In this document: one piece after another, positions 1-8,359 of the stretch
Position numbering within the stretch: the first letter of the stretch is position 1
Layout of the letters: the number at the start of each line of letters is the position of its first letter
Assembly: GCA_947302485.1 (NCBI GenBank)
Contig: CAMYVO010000002.1
Location: 156,829-220,828 of the forward strand
Direction: 5' to 3'
DNA length: 64,000 nucleotides
Source: an uncultured Clostridium sp.
GTDB lineage: Bacteria; Bacillota; Clostridia; TANB77; CAG-508
Notes under the pieces: model-generated
What the model saw: only the letters and a program-made list of their open reading frames with translations
Told to the model about the DNA's origin: nothing
Databases searched by the model: none
Made by a program: the position numbers and the translations under genes

Positions 1-2349
1 TTTTGCAGCACCTAAATCTCCGCTGCTAACTTGCAATTTTTCAATAAAATTAATAAAGTTAAATAGTCCTTTAAAGCTAGCATTCTCATATTCCTTTGCT
101 CTTTCAAATAGCATTTTTAAATTTGCTACTCTTATATTTCCGCTTGGCATTAAACTTACATAAAAATAGTATCCTGTATCCATATATATCTGCCAAATAA
201 GTTCATTAATTGGAGTATATTCTTCTTTTTCTCTCCAATCATGAAGTTTATTTAAGAAATTATCTATCTTATTTAAAAGAACATATTCTTCTTCATTTAT
301 TTTATCTTTTTTTCTTGCACAATCTTGATACTCTCTTATTGAATTATAGAAAGACATATTTTTTCTTTCCATTCGTATAAGTACTAATTCATTATCAGTA
401 AAGCCAACAATTGGTGATCTTAAAACAGTAACTAAAGGTATATCCTGCATTGGATTATCTATTATTTTAAGTAGGCTCATTATTGTTTGTATTTCAATTG
501 ATTCTAAATAAGATTCAGAAGTATCACTAAACACAGGGATATTGTGTTTTATCAATTCTTTCTCGTATATTGAAGCCTGCAGATTTGTTGCACGAAGCAA
601 TATAACAATATCCTTATATGTAACTTGACGATAACCTTTTCTTTTATCATAAATCATTAGTCCAGAATCAATTAGTTTATTTATTTTATCTGCAACAAAC
701 TTTGCTTCTAATTCTACATTTTCTATCCTTTCTTCATTTTCTATTTCAATATCATCTACTACATCTTCAACATTTTCTTTTAAATTAATTATATTTAACT
801 CTGTTACAAATTTTTCTTTATCATATTCACCTTCTGGATAATCCGCTCCAAAATTTAGATATTCTGAATCGTTATAGTCTATATCTCCTATGTCATAACT
901 CATTAAATCTTTAAAAACCTGGTTTGTGAACTTCAAAATATGTTCTCTACTTCTAAAGTTTTTAAAAAGCTTTATTTTTAAATTTTCATTTTCTTTTTTT
1001 TCATCTTTTAGTTTATATTCTTGATATTTTTTTATAAATAATTCTGGTCTTGCTTGACGAAATTTATATATACTTTGCTTAACGTCTCCTACCATAAAAA
1101 TATTGTTTCCTCTAGAAATAGTTGTTAATATATATTCTTGTATAAGGTTACTATCCTGGTATTCATCTACTGCTATTTCTTCAAATTTTTCCTGATATTT
1201 TTTTGCTACATCACTAGGTACTTGTTCTGCATTTTCCTCCTTAACCAAAATATCTAATGCAAAATGCTCAATATCATTAAAGTCAATCATATTCTTTTCT
1301 TTTTTTGCTTTTGCATAATTATTTGAAAATTCTATAATTAAATCTTTTACACTATTTAATACTATATATACTCTTTTAAGATCTAAAATGCACTGCTCCG
1401 AATCATATAAAAAATAATTATCTTTAATTTTAGATATAGATTTCTTTACGTCATCTCTTCTTTCTTTTGCTATCTCTTTTAATTCTGATATTACTTTTTT
1501 ATCTGTAGGCCATCTGTCAAATTTTATGCTTTTAATCTCGTTATATATTTGATCCCATGAATCCATTCTTTGTAAATTTTCTATTTTTTCAATGTCTGAG
1601 GAAATTACGATATAAAATTTTTGAAGTTCCGTCTCTAAACTTAATTTTTTTTGTATTTGCTTTAGGCTTTTAACTATATTTTCCATATCTTTGTGAAAAA
1701 TATCAATTAAAAACTTACCCCATATTGTATTTGATATATCAATATCTTTTGAATTTTTTAAATCAAAGTATTTTACCATTTCTTCTATCCATAAAAAAGG
1801 AAATGGACTACTTTGTATATAACTATATAAAGATAAAATTAGTTCTTTTAAAGACTCGTCTCCTCTATAATTTGTATAAGTTTCTAATAGATTAATAAAG
1901 TCTCTATCTTCTTCTTCATATTTTTTTTCGAATAATTCTTCTATTACGTCTTGTTTTAGTAACTCAAGTTCCGCCTGCTCTCCAATTTTAAAATTTGCTG
2001 GAATATCTAATTCATAAAAGTGATTTTTAATAACATCAAGGCAAAATGAATGAATAGTGCAAATATTTGATTTAGAAAGTAATATTATTTGTTTTTGCAG
2101 ATGGTCATTTTCAGGATTCTCTTCTATTTTTTTGTAAATTGCCTCTAATACTCTTTCTCTCATCTCGGAAGCCGCTGCATTTGTAAAAGTAACGACCAAA
2201 ATTTTATCTATATCTATTTTTTCATCTATAATTTTATGAATAATTCTTTCAACTAAAACTGCCGTTTTACCGCTTCCCGCTCCAGCTGCAACTAAAATAT
2301 TACATCCTTTTTCATATATTGCTTGTTCCTGCTCCTTTGTCCAATTCAA
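1..2349 (-). CDS. addA: AddA-type helicase-nuclease subunit, 5' part (gene runs off the window)
   Basis: This encodes the N-terminal 783 codons of a UvrD/Rep-family SF1 helicase of the AddAB type, which processes double-strand DNA ends for recombination. The protein opens NWTKEQEQAIYEKGCNILVA and continues into a Walker A box AGAGSGKT at about residues 24-31. Further in come a TNAAASEMRERV motif (Ia), an AVDEYQDSN Walker B/motif II, VGDVKQSIYKFRQARPELF (motif III) and a KNFRSR segment (motif IV). The C-terminal helicase part and the nuclease domain lie beyond the left edge. Translation probably starts at TTG 2349-2347, preceded by AGAGGTG. Every CGG trinucleotide in this part lies across codon boundaries; none is an in-frame codon. 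Confidence 0.93.
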   Translation of the reverse strand, partial: MNWTKEQEQAIYEKGCNILVAAGAGSGKTAVLVERIIHKIIDEKIDIDKILVVTFTNAAASEMRERVLEAIYKKIEENPENDHLQKQIILLSKSNICTIHSFCLDVIKNHFYELDIPANFKIGEQAELELLKQDVIEELFEKKYEEEDRDFINLLETYTNYRGDESLKELILSLYSYIQSSPFPFLWIEEMVKYFDLKNSKDIDISNTIWGKFLIDIFHKDMENIVKSLKQIQKKLSLETELQKFYIVISSDIEKIENLQRMDSWDQIYNEIKSIKFDRWPTDKKVISELKEIAKERRDDVKKSISKIKDNYFLYDSEQCILDLKRVYIVLNSVKDLIIEFSNNYAKAKKEKNMIDFNDIEHFALDILVKEENAEQVPSDVAKKYQEKFEEIAVDEYQDSNLIQEYILTTISRGNNIFMVGDVKQSIYKFRQARPELFIKKYQEYKLKDEKKENENLKIKLFKNFRSREHILKFTNQVFKDLMSYDIGDIDYNDSEYLNFGADYPEGEYDKEKFVTELNIINLKENVEDVVDDIEIENEERIENVELEAKFVADKINKLIDSGLMIYDKRKGYRQVTYKDIVILLRATNLQASIYEKELIKHNIPVFSDTSESYLESIEIQTIMSLLKIIDNPMQDIPLVTVLRSPIVGFTDNELVLIRMERKNMSFYNSIREYQDCARKKDKINEEEYVLLNKIDNFLNKLHDWREKEEYTPINELIWQIYMDTGYYFYVSLMPSGNIRVANLKMLFERAKEYENASFKGLFNFINFIEKLQVSSGDLGAAK

Positions 2350-2497
2350 ACTTCTCACCTCTTTTCAATAACAAAATTTATTATTTCTTCTAGTATATCT
2401 TTTATTTTATATATTTTCAATCATATTTTTTCTATTTTGGGAAATACTAGTAACTAGTAGTTACAAATCACAACTCGTTTTTATAGAATAGTATAAT

Positions 2498-2676
2498 AAA
2501 TGATATATAATAATATATGAAATGACGAATGTGATTGGATCAATGCTTTGTATTCTTAATGGAAATTGGTGAGGGTGCGATTAATCGGAGAGGCTCACTA
2601 ATTTACATTTAGAAGACAAAGCACTTGCGTATTGAGCCGAGGAATGTAATATATTATTATATATCATTTTATTTTT
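2498..2676 (+). ncRNA. Long rod-shaped structured RNA candidate (6S-like architecture)
   Basis: Positions 2498-2518 and 2648-2668 form a perfect 21-bp closing stem. Inside, GCTTTGT pairs with ACAAAGC, then a long imperfect helix leads to ATTGGTGAG pairing with CTCACTAAT (one G-U) and a small CGATTAATCG apical palindrome. The 3' arm is followed by a T-rich run (2667-2676), and TATAAT at 2492-2497 lies just upstream, so the unit looks like a free-standing small RNA with its own -10 box and terminator. A rod with an interrupted centre and this length resembles 6S RNA, but I do not recognise a diagnostic sequence, so the class is inference. Confidence 0.5.
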
Positions 2677-2750
2677 CGATTAAATATAAACAGAGAATTG
2701 TAGCTAATAGCGAAACTTAATTTTAAAAGTTAAATATATGGAGGTTTTTT

Positions 2751-3185
2751 ATGGAAAAAGATATTAATCTAAAAGTTTTAAAAGAATTAGGTAAAGGAGC
2801 CAAAATGGGAACAGATGCTATTTCCTTTGTATCTAAGAAAGTTTCTGATGAAGAATTTCAAAATGAACTCTCTTTTCAGTATAATCAATATGATGATATA
2901 CTAAATAGAGTAAATGATATTTACAAAAAGTACGATTTAGTGCCAAATCACACAGACATAAAAAAGGAATTTATGAATTGGATGGGAATACAAATGAATA
3001 CTATGGAAGACAAAAGTAATTCAAAAATTTCAGAACTTTTAATCCAAGGAAACACAATGGGAATTGTTGAAGGTAGAAGGCTGTTAAATAATAATCCTAG
3101 TATAGATCCTGAAATAAGACAAACATTAGACGATTTTGTTAAATTACAAGAAAATACTGTTGAAAAATTAAAGATATATTTATAA
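2751..3185 (+). CDS. Conserved helical protein of unknown function
   Basis: The 144-residue protein is soluble, has no signal peptide or membrane segment, and looks almost fully alpha-helical. It reads like a compact four-helix bundle with the recognisable stretches MGTDAISFVSKKV, WMGIQMNTMEDKSNSKISE and MGIVEGRRLLN. I have the impression of a conserved clostridial hypothetical family of this kind but cannot name a function. It starts at ATG 2751 after GGAGG, stands alone downstream of the structured RNA candidate, and ends in a bidirectional hairpin. A ferritin-like or DUF2383-like fold is possible but not shown. Confidence 0.7.
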   Translation: MEKDINLKVLKELGKGAKMGTDAISFVSKKVSDEEFQNELSFQYNQYDDILNRVNDIYKKYDLVPNHTDIKKEFMNWMGIQMNTMEDKSNSKISELLIQGNTMGIVEGRRLLNNNPSIDPEIRQTLDDFVKLQENTVEKLKIYL

Positions 3186-3189
3186 AGGA

Positions 3190-3223
3190 AAAGATGGAGT
3201 ATTATATTACTACTCCATCTTTT
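3190..3223. terminator. Bidirectional hairpin terminator
   Basis: AGATGGAGTA (3192-3201) pairs with TACTCCATCT (3211-3220), with A-rich and T-rich flanks on either side. It lies between two convergent genes and can serve both. Confidence 0.75.
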
Positions 3224-3236
3224 AGCATTTTAACTT

Positions 3237-4310
3237 TTAGTTTACAACATATTTTCCTCTCGATACTAATGTTATTAATCCTTTACGTTTTAACCAATTC
3301 AGTGCATTACTAATGTCATTTCTTGATAATTCAGGAAAAGCTTTTATCAAATCTTTTACCGAAAATGATTTCAAACATAAAATATAATTAATCACGGTTC
3401 TTCTTTTGTTTATATTTTTACCATCAGAATTATTATCTTCCGATATAACAGATAATTTGTCTAAACCTATGAGGCTATCATCTTTATCAGTTTCTTCAAA
3501 TTTATCTATTGCTTGAATAATTATTCCAAAAAAATAAAAAGATTCAGCTTCTCTCGGTGCTTTAATTACTATACGATTTTCAACTAATTCAATTCTAATA
3601 TCGGGCTCATTAATTAAAACTTTTAAATCATTCAAGAAACTTTCTGATTCATCTTCTCTGTCCCCCATATTTTTAATATCTTTTAAATTGAATGATATTT
3701 GATAATAATTTTCCAATATCAAGAATTTAAAAACTTCATTATAGGGCAAATGATTATCATAAACTCTTTTAATGTTTGAAATAGTTCTTTGATTAATTTT
3801 TGAGATTCTCTCCCTTGTTATGTTAAAGAATCTTCCAATATCTGATAAATTCATGTTTGCCATTTTAAAAAGTATTACAATCCGATCTTTTGACTTAAGT
3901 TTATTTAAAATAATACTAATTATTTGAGCTAAATATTCTTTATCAGCTATTCTTAAATCAAAATCTGACCAAGGATTTTCAATTGAATCTTCTAAAGTGA
4001 TTTCTTTTCCCTCTTTTCCTTCATATATAGGAGTGTTTAGAGAAATATCTTTTTCATATTTTTTTGATTTTTTATAATTTATACTCAATTCATTTTCTAT
4101 ACATCTACATGCATATGATGAAAAAGCATATCCCTTTGATTCATCAAAAGATCTAATTGCATTTAATAAACCTATTATTCCTATTTGGAACAAATCATCG
4201 TAATCACATGAAGCAGGAGTTACCCCCGTTTTTTTTATCATATGATATACTAATTTTTGGTTTTCTAAAATTATTTGTTGTTCTTCTTCTTTATTTAGTA
4301 ACATAATCAC
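3237..4310 (-). CDS. Sigma-70-like factor with an extra C-terminal domain
   Basis: Residues 1-95 look like sigma region 2: DLFQIGIIGLLNAIRSFD followed by FSSYACRCIENEL, the usual core-binding and -10 recognition helices. Residues about 130-190 look like region 4, with the helix-turn-helix MNLSDIGRFFNITRERISKI. The remaining 160 or so residues are not part of a standard sigma factor and end in a winged-helix-like segment (NALNWLKRKGLITL). The probable start is GTG 4310, because AGGAG is 7 nt upstream; ATG 4304 would be 13 nt away. An in-frame CGG codon at 3884-3882 (GAT CGG ATT) is read as Arg here, because shifting would stop at once. This is one of two apparent exceptions to the CGG recoding pattern. 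It could be a sporulation or stress regulator; the target is unknown. Confidence 0.75.
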   Translation of the reverse strand: MIMLLNKEEEQQIILENQKLVYHMIKKTGVTPASCDYDDLFQIGIIGLLNAIRSFDESKGYAFSSYACRCIENELSINYKKSKKYEKDISLNTPIYEGKEGKEITLEDSIENPWSDFDLRIADKEYLAQIISIILNKLKSKDRIVILFKMANMNLSDIGRFFNITRERISKINQRTISNIKRVYDNHLPYNEVFKFLILENYYQISFNLKDIKNMGDREDESESFLNDLKVLINEPDIRIELVENRIVIKAPREAESFYFFGIIIQAIDKFEETDKDDSLIGLDKLSVISEDNNSDGKNINKRRTVINYILCLKSFSVKDLIKAFPELSRNDISNALNWLKRKGLITLVSRGKYVVN

Positions 4311-4464
4311 AAAGTAACTCCTTTCTGTATTAATCTTGATTTGAAACTAAAAAATAGAATGAAAAGTTAAAATGCCTCCTTATAAATTATACTCTCAGGC
4401 CATAGCCTGTGATGCATATTATATCATAAGTTTACCATAATTGCAATGAATACATTTTGCAAAT

Positions 4465-4493
4465 TTGATATTTTATGTAAAATAATGTATAAT
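4465..4493 (+). promoter_or_regulatory. SigA-type promoter for the Cys-cluster protein
   Basis: TTGATA (4465-4470) and TATAAT (4488-4493) are separated by exactly 17 bp, about 70 bp upstream of the ATG at 4562. Confidence 0.75.
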
Positions 4494-4561
4494 ATATTTG
4501 ATATGTATTAATAAATACGTATTTGAATTGGTATACAAAATAACATCATTGGAGGTACATT

Positions 4562-4930
4562 ATGCCAAATGACTTTTCTTGTAAAAATTGTGGCAAGTGT
4601 TGTGGGCCTGTTCCTATAACGCCTCACGAAGTCCGAAAAATTGAGAAATATTTAGCAAAGCGGCCTAGTATCAAAAGAAAAGCTGCAAGCAAAACATTTT
4701 CAATAAACTGTGTGTTTCGTGATGAAGTTACAAAGTCATGCATGATCTATCCTTGCAGGCCTAAAATCTGCAAAATTTTTAGATGCACTGATAGGCTATG
4801 GGAAAATCAGATTAATGAGTATGACTTTGCCGGTGTACGACTTATAAATGAGGTGTTTGGAAATCCTCACGATAAGGACAAATATAAGCCAATATTACCC
4901 AATTTTATAAGAAAATGTAATCCTAAATAA
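4562..4930 (+). CDS. YkgJ-type CxxCxxCC metal-cluster protein
   Basis: The 122-residue protein begins with CKNCGKCCG and later has YPCRPKICKIFRC, the paired cysteine clusters of the YkgJ/PF03692 family, thought to bind zinc or an iron-sulfur centre. No precise cellular role is known to me. The start ATG 4562 has GGAGG 7 nt upstream and a strong sigA-type promoter. Codon 34 is CGG (4661-4663, AAG CGG CCT). The downstream cysteine motifs lie in the unshifted frame, so this CGG is read in frame, presumably as Arg; its fourth base is C. Codon use is slightly richer in G and C than its neighbours, which might indicate recent acquisition. Confidence 0.85.
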   Translation: MPNDFSCKNCGKCCGPVPITPHEVRKIEKYLAKRPSIKRKAASKTFSINCVFRDEVTKSCMIYPCRPKICKIFRCTDRLWENQINEYDFAGVRLINEVFGNPHDKDKYKPILPNFIRKCNPK

Positions 4931-4944
4931 TCTAGGATTACTAC

Positions 4945-4979
4945 AACAAATGCTCCAGAACTATTCTGGAGCGTTTGTT
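4945..4979. terminator. Strong bidirectional terminator
   Basis: A 16-bp inverted repeat, AACAAATGCTCCAGAA (4945-4960) against TTCTGGAGCGTTTGTT (4964-4979), separates the convergent ykgJ-like and AMP-ligase genes. One G-U type mismatch is present in the stem. Confidence 0.8.
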
Positions 4980-4988
4980 ACTTTTATA

Positions 4989-6698
4989 TTAAACATTTTC
5001 TACATATCTCTTTATTTTCATTGTTGTTGTTTTTTCAAATTCTTTTTCTCTTATTCTAATTTCTTTAACATGTTTATATACAACTAAAGTTTGATTTATT
5101 TTCTTTACTTCTTCCCATACTATGTCTTTTATTTCTTTATCTGTCTTAGGATTATCTTTAAATTTTTCTTCAATGTAATCTTTGTCTAATATAATATCTG
5201 CTACTATCTTTGTATCATTTTTTTCTTTCTTAGCATACACCATAGACTCTTTTATATATTCATTATCATTTAGTAATCCTTCAATCTCTTCTGGATATAC
5301 ATTCTTTCCGTTTTTAGTAATTAAAACATTTTTCTTTCTTCCTGTCATATGAATAAATCCATCCTCATCTAGGTATCCTAAATCTCCTGTATAGAACCAT
5401 CCATCCTTTATTACTTCTTTTGTAGCTTTTTCGTTTTCGTAGTATCCAATCATTACATGATCACCTTTAGTACAAATCTCTCCTATTCCATCTTCATTTG
5501 TACCATCAATCTTAACTTCTGTTCCAACTAAAGGAAGACCTACTGCATCATCTTTAAAGAAGATATCACGATTTAAACATACAATTGGTGCACATTCAGT
5601 TAGTCCATAACCTTGCAATGTTAATATTCCAAAATCTCTTAATCCTTTTGATACCTCTGGATTTACAGATGCAGCTCCTGCAATAAAAAGTCTTGCTCTT
5701 CCGCCAAATTGATCATAAATTTCTTTAAATACTTTATGTTTTACATGTATTCCAATTTTATCAAGCGCATTAGTAATTTTTATCATTGTTTTAACAAGTT
5801 TTGTTTTCCCTTGTTTTTCTATACCTTCCCAAAGTTTTCTGTAAAGTGTTTCAAATACAAGTGGAACTGATAAGAAAACAGAAATATGTGCTTCTTGCAT
5901 ATTCTTTTGGATATGTCTTAATCCTTCGCAATATGCAACTGATGCTCCTCGGTACATTGGTGTTAAAAAGCCACATACGCATTCATAAACATGATGAATT
6001 GGTAGCATTGAAAGGAAAGTATCTTCTTTTTTTATATCTATCATTTGACATTGTTGATGAATATTATAGCAAATATTTTTGTGAGAAAGCATAACAGCTT
6101 TAGATTCTGCAGTTGTTCCAGATGTAAATAATAATTCTGACATTGCTTCTTCATTTATCTCAGCATCTATAAATTCTTTATTTCCTTTTTCTATTAACTC
6201 TTTTCCCTTCTCTTTTAGTTTAGAATACGAAATGAATTTTCCATTATCTTCTTTGCTGTCCATTCCAATATAGTATTCTACAAAATTAATCTTCTTTGAA
6301 ATATTAGTTATCACTTCTTTAACTTTGTCTGAATATATAACTGCTGATACATTTGCTCTTTTAAAGCAACTTTCAATTTCCTTTTCTGGAAGTTGTCTAT
6401 CAAGTGGTACTATAACACCTGTTCCACAAATAGTAGCAAGATATCCACATGCCCATTCATATCTATTTTCTCCAATCACTGCAATTCTTTTATCTTTTAA
6501 ACCTAAATTAATTAAAGCTGTTCCTAATTCATCAACATCTTCTTTTACTTTAGAAAACTTAATTTCTTTATAATTTGGCTCTCCATTTTCTTTTACATAG
6601 TATGCTGTTCTATCTTTAAAAATCTCACAACTATCATTTAATAATTGTTTAATATTTTTTACGTCTCTAACCTCATAATAGTCTGTTTTTTTCATCAT
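4989..6698 (-). CDS. AMP-forming acyl-CoA synthetase family ligase
   Basis: The 569-residue protein belongs to the ANL superfamily, which activates a carboxylate as an acyl-adenylate and usually transfers it to CoA. Visible motifs are the P-loop LLFTSGTTAESKAVMLSHKN (about residues 190-209), YGLTECAPIVC (A5), the WFYTGDLGYLDEDGF hinge region (A7) and GRKKNVLITKNGKNVYPEE (A8-A10). It looks like a long-chain fatty acyl-CoA synthetase (FadD/FAA1 type). It is the last gene of the alr, ATP-grasp, MurE-like operon, 24 bp after the MurE-like gene. That context makes activation of an amino or fatty acid for conjugation as likely as lipid degradation. Substrate is unknown. Confidence 0.85.
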   Translation of the reverse strand: MMKKTDYYEVRDVKNIKQLLNDSCEIFKDRTAYYVKENGEPNYKEIKFSKVKEDVDELGTALINLGLKDKRIAVIGENRYEWACGYLATICGTGVIVPLDRQLPEKEIESCFKRANVSAVIYSDKVKEVITNISKKINFVEYYIGMDSKEDNGKFISYSKLKEKGKELIEKGNKEFIDAEINEEAMSELLFTSGTTAESKAVMLSHKNICYNIHQQCQMIDIKKEDTFLSMLPIHHVYECVCGFLTPMYRGASVAYCEGLRHIQKNMQEAHISVFLSVPLVFETLYRKLWEGIEKQGKTKLVKTMIKITNALDKIGIHVKHKVFKEIYDQFGGRARLFIAGAASVNPEVSKGLRDFGILTLQGYGLTECAPIVCLNRDIFFKDDAVGLPLVGTEVKIDGTNEDGIGEICTKGDHVMIGYYENEKATKEVIKDGWFYTGDLGYLDEDGFIHMTGRKKNVLITKNGKNVYPEEIEGLLNDNEYIKESMVYAKKEKNDTKIVADIILDKDYIEEKFKDNPKTDKEIKDIVWEEVKKINQTLVVYKHVKEIRIREKEFEKTTTMKIKRYVENV

Positions 6699-6722
6699 AA
6701 TACCTACCTTTCAAAATATGCT

Positions 6723-8267
6723 TTACTGCCTTTTAGTAATCTTCTTATTATCTTTTTCATATTCTTTTAAGAATTCTTTTACATATTGCACATCAGTTGG
6801 AACAGTTACATATTTTTTCCCTATTTTTTGTCTTGTCTCATTACCTTTACCTGTAATTAAAATTACACTATTTGGTTTTGCTTCAAAAATAGCTCTTTTT
6901 ATTGCTTCTCCTCTATCTTCAACAATTTTATATTTTCCATTTACTTTCTTTATATGCATTGATATCTCTTTGCAAATTTCTATAGGGTCTTCTTCTCTTG
7001 GATCTTCTGTAGTTAAATAGCTTAAATCTGAATATTTACCTGACAGTTCTCCTAAGTCTTTTCTTCTATTTACAGCATGTCCACCAGGACATCCAAATAC
7101 TGTTATAATCTCTCGTTGAGGATATTCTTTTTTTGTAGATTCATATAGTTTTTCAAAACTTAGTTTATTATGAGCATAGTCAACAATTACTATAACCCTT
7201 TTTTCTTTGTCTGCATATACTTCCATTCTTCCACTTGCTCTTGCTTTTTTTAATCCTTCATATATGTACTTATATGGAACTTTTAATGCCACAGCTACAG
7301 AAATTGCAGCTAAAGCATTCTCTACATTAAATAGACCTGACATTGTAAGTAATATTTCTTCTTCAAAATATGGTGCTCTAACCATAAACTTTGTATTAAA
7401 TCCATCTTTTTGTATATCATATCCATATACATTTGCATTTTCAGTAGTTCCAAATGTTATCAAATTTGGAGAAGCTTTAGATGCTTTTAATACTTTATCA
7501 GGATAATCTGTATTTAAATTTACACACGCAGTTTTACTTCTTTCAAATAACTTCAATTTAGAATTAAAATAATCCTCAAAGTCTGGATGCTCTATATCAC
7601 TAATATGATCTTCTGATATATTTAAAAATACTCCAACATCATATTGTATACTATTTACTCTTCCAAGTTTAAGTGATTGAGATGACACTTCCATAACAAT
7701 GTTTTCCATATTACTTTTTACAGCATTTGCAAAGTGTCTATGTATATCAAAAGATTCTGGTGTTGTTATATGTGCTTCATATTTATCTACTCCATCATAC
7801 ATATCAATTGAAGATAAAATAGCTGTATCATTTTTCCCTTTTGCTTTAGTATATTCATCTAAAATATATTTTACATAGTATGAAGTAGTAGATTTTCCCT
7901 TTGTTCCAGTAATTCCAATTACATTTAAGTTTTCTTGTGGATTATTAAAATATCTTCTTGCAAGTACGCCAAGCGCTAAAAATCCATCTTTTACTAGAAT
8001 ACATGGCTTATCTACTTTATATTCTATACTGCTTACATAACAAAAAGCTCCTCTGGTAATTGCTTCTTCTAAATATTCTTGTTTAAAATTATTTCCAAAG
8101 CCTTTACACACAAATAAACAGTCTTGCTTTACTTCTTTTGAGTTGTATGACATATTCTTTACAAGACTATTTAATATATTTTCACAATTAATTGTATCTA
8201 TTAATAAATTTTCTTTTTTTAAGTCGTTGATGTAGTCTTTTATTGTATAAATTTCCAAATTTATCAC
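6723..8267 (-). CDS. MurE-like Mur ligase (UDP-MurNAc-tripeptide synthetase family)
   Basis: The 514-residue protein has the three Mur-ligase domains: an N-terminal uridine-binding-like part, the central ATPase with GITGTKGKSTTSYYV (about residues 118-132), and a C-terminal domain with IVDYAHN and TTEDPREEDP. Mur ligases join an amino acid to a growing peptide using ATP. In classical DAP-specific MurE the last motif reads DNPR; here it is EDPR, so specificity may differ. The neighbours alr, ATP-grasp and AMP ligase, rather than other cell-wall genes, suggest a paralogue in a separate ligation pathway; a housekeeping MurE role cannot be excluded. The start is GTG 8267 or TTG 8258, both near AAGGAAA. 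Confidence 0.8.
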   Translation of the reverse strand: MINLEIYTIKDYINDLKKENLLIDTINCENILNSLVKNMSYNSKEVKQDCLFVCKGFGNNFKQEYLEEAITRGAFCYVSSIEYKVDKPCILVKDGFLALGVLARRYFNNPQENLNVIGITGTKGKSTTSYYVKYILDEYTKAKGKNDTAILSSIDMYDGVDKYEAHITTPESFDIHRHFANAVKSNMENIVMEVSSQSLKLGRVNSIQYDVGVFLNISEDHISDIEHPDFEDYFNSKLKLFERSKTACVNLNTDYPDKVLKASKASPNLITFGTTENANVYGYDIQKDGFNTKFMVRAPYFEEEILLTMSGLFNVENALAAISVAVALKVPYKYIYEGLKKARASGRMEVYADKEKRVIVIVDYAHNKLSFEKLYESTKKEYPQREIITVFGCPGGHAVNRRKDLGELSGKYSDLSYLTTEDPREEDPIEICKEISMHIKKVNGKYKIVEDRGEAIKRAIFEAKPNSVILITGKGNETRQKIGKKYVTVPTDVQYVKEFLKEYEKDNKKITKRQ

Positions 8268-8324
8268 TTTCCTTTTTTATTTCTTTTTAAAGTATATATC
8301 AATACTAAAAAAAAATCAATCATA

Positions 8325-8359
8325 AATGACCCAAAAGGGTCTGACCCTTTTGGGTCATT
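8325..8359. repeat. REP-like palindrome, copy 1
   Basis: A perfect 16-bp inverted repeat with a 3-nt CTG loop. The core AAAAGGGTCTGACCCTTTT recurs at 26297-26329 with different outer arms. GGGTCTGACCC-type cores are typical of repetitive extragenic palindromes mobilised by RAYT transposases. It sits between the ATP-grasp and MurE-like genes and overlaps the ATP-grasp stop codon, so it may act as an intra-operon attenuator. Confidence 0.65.
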
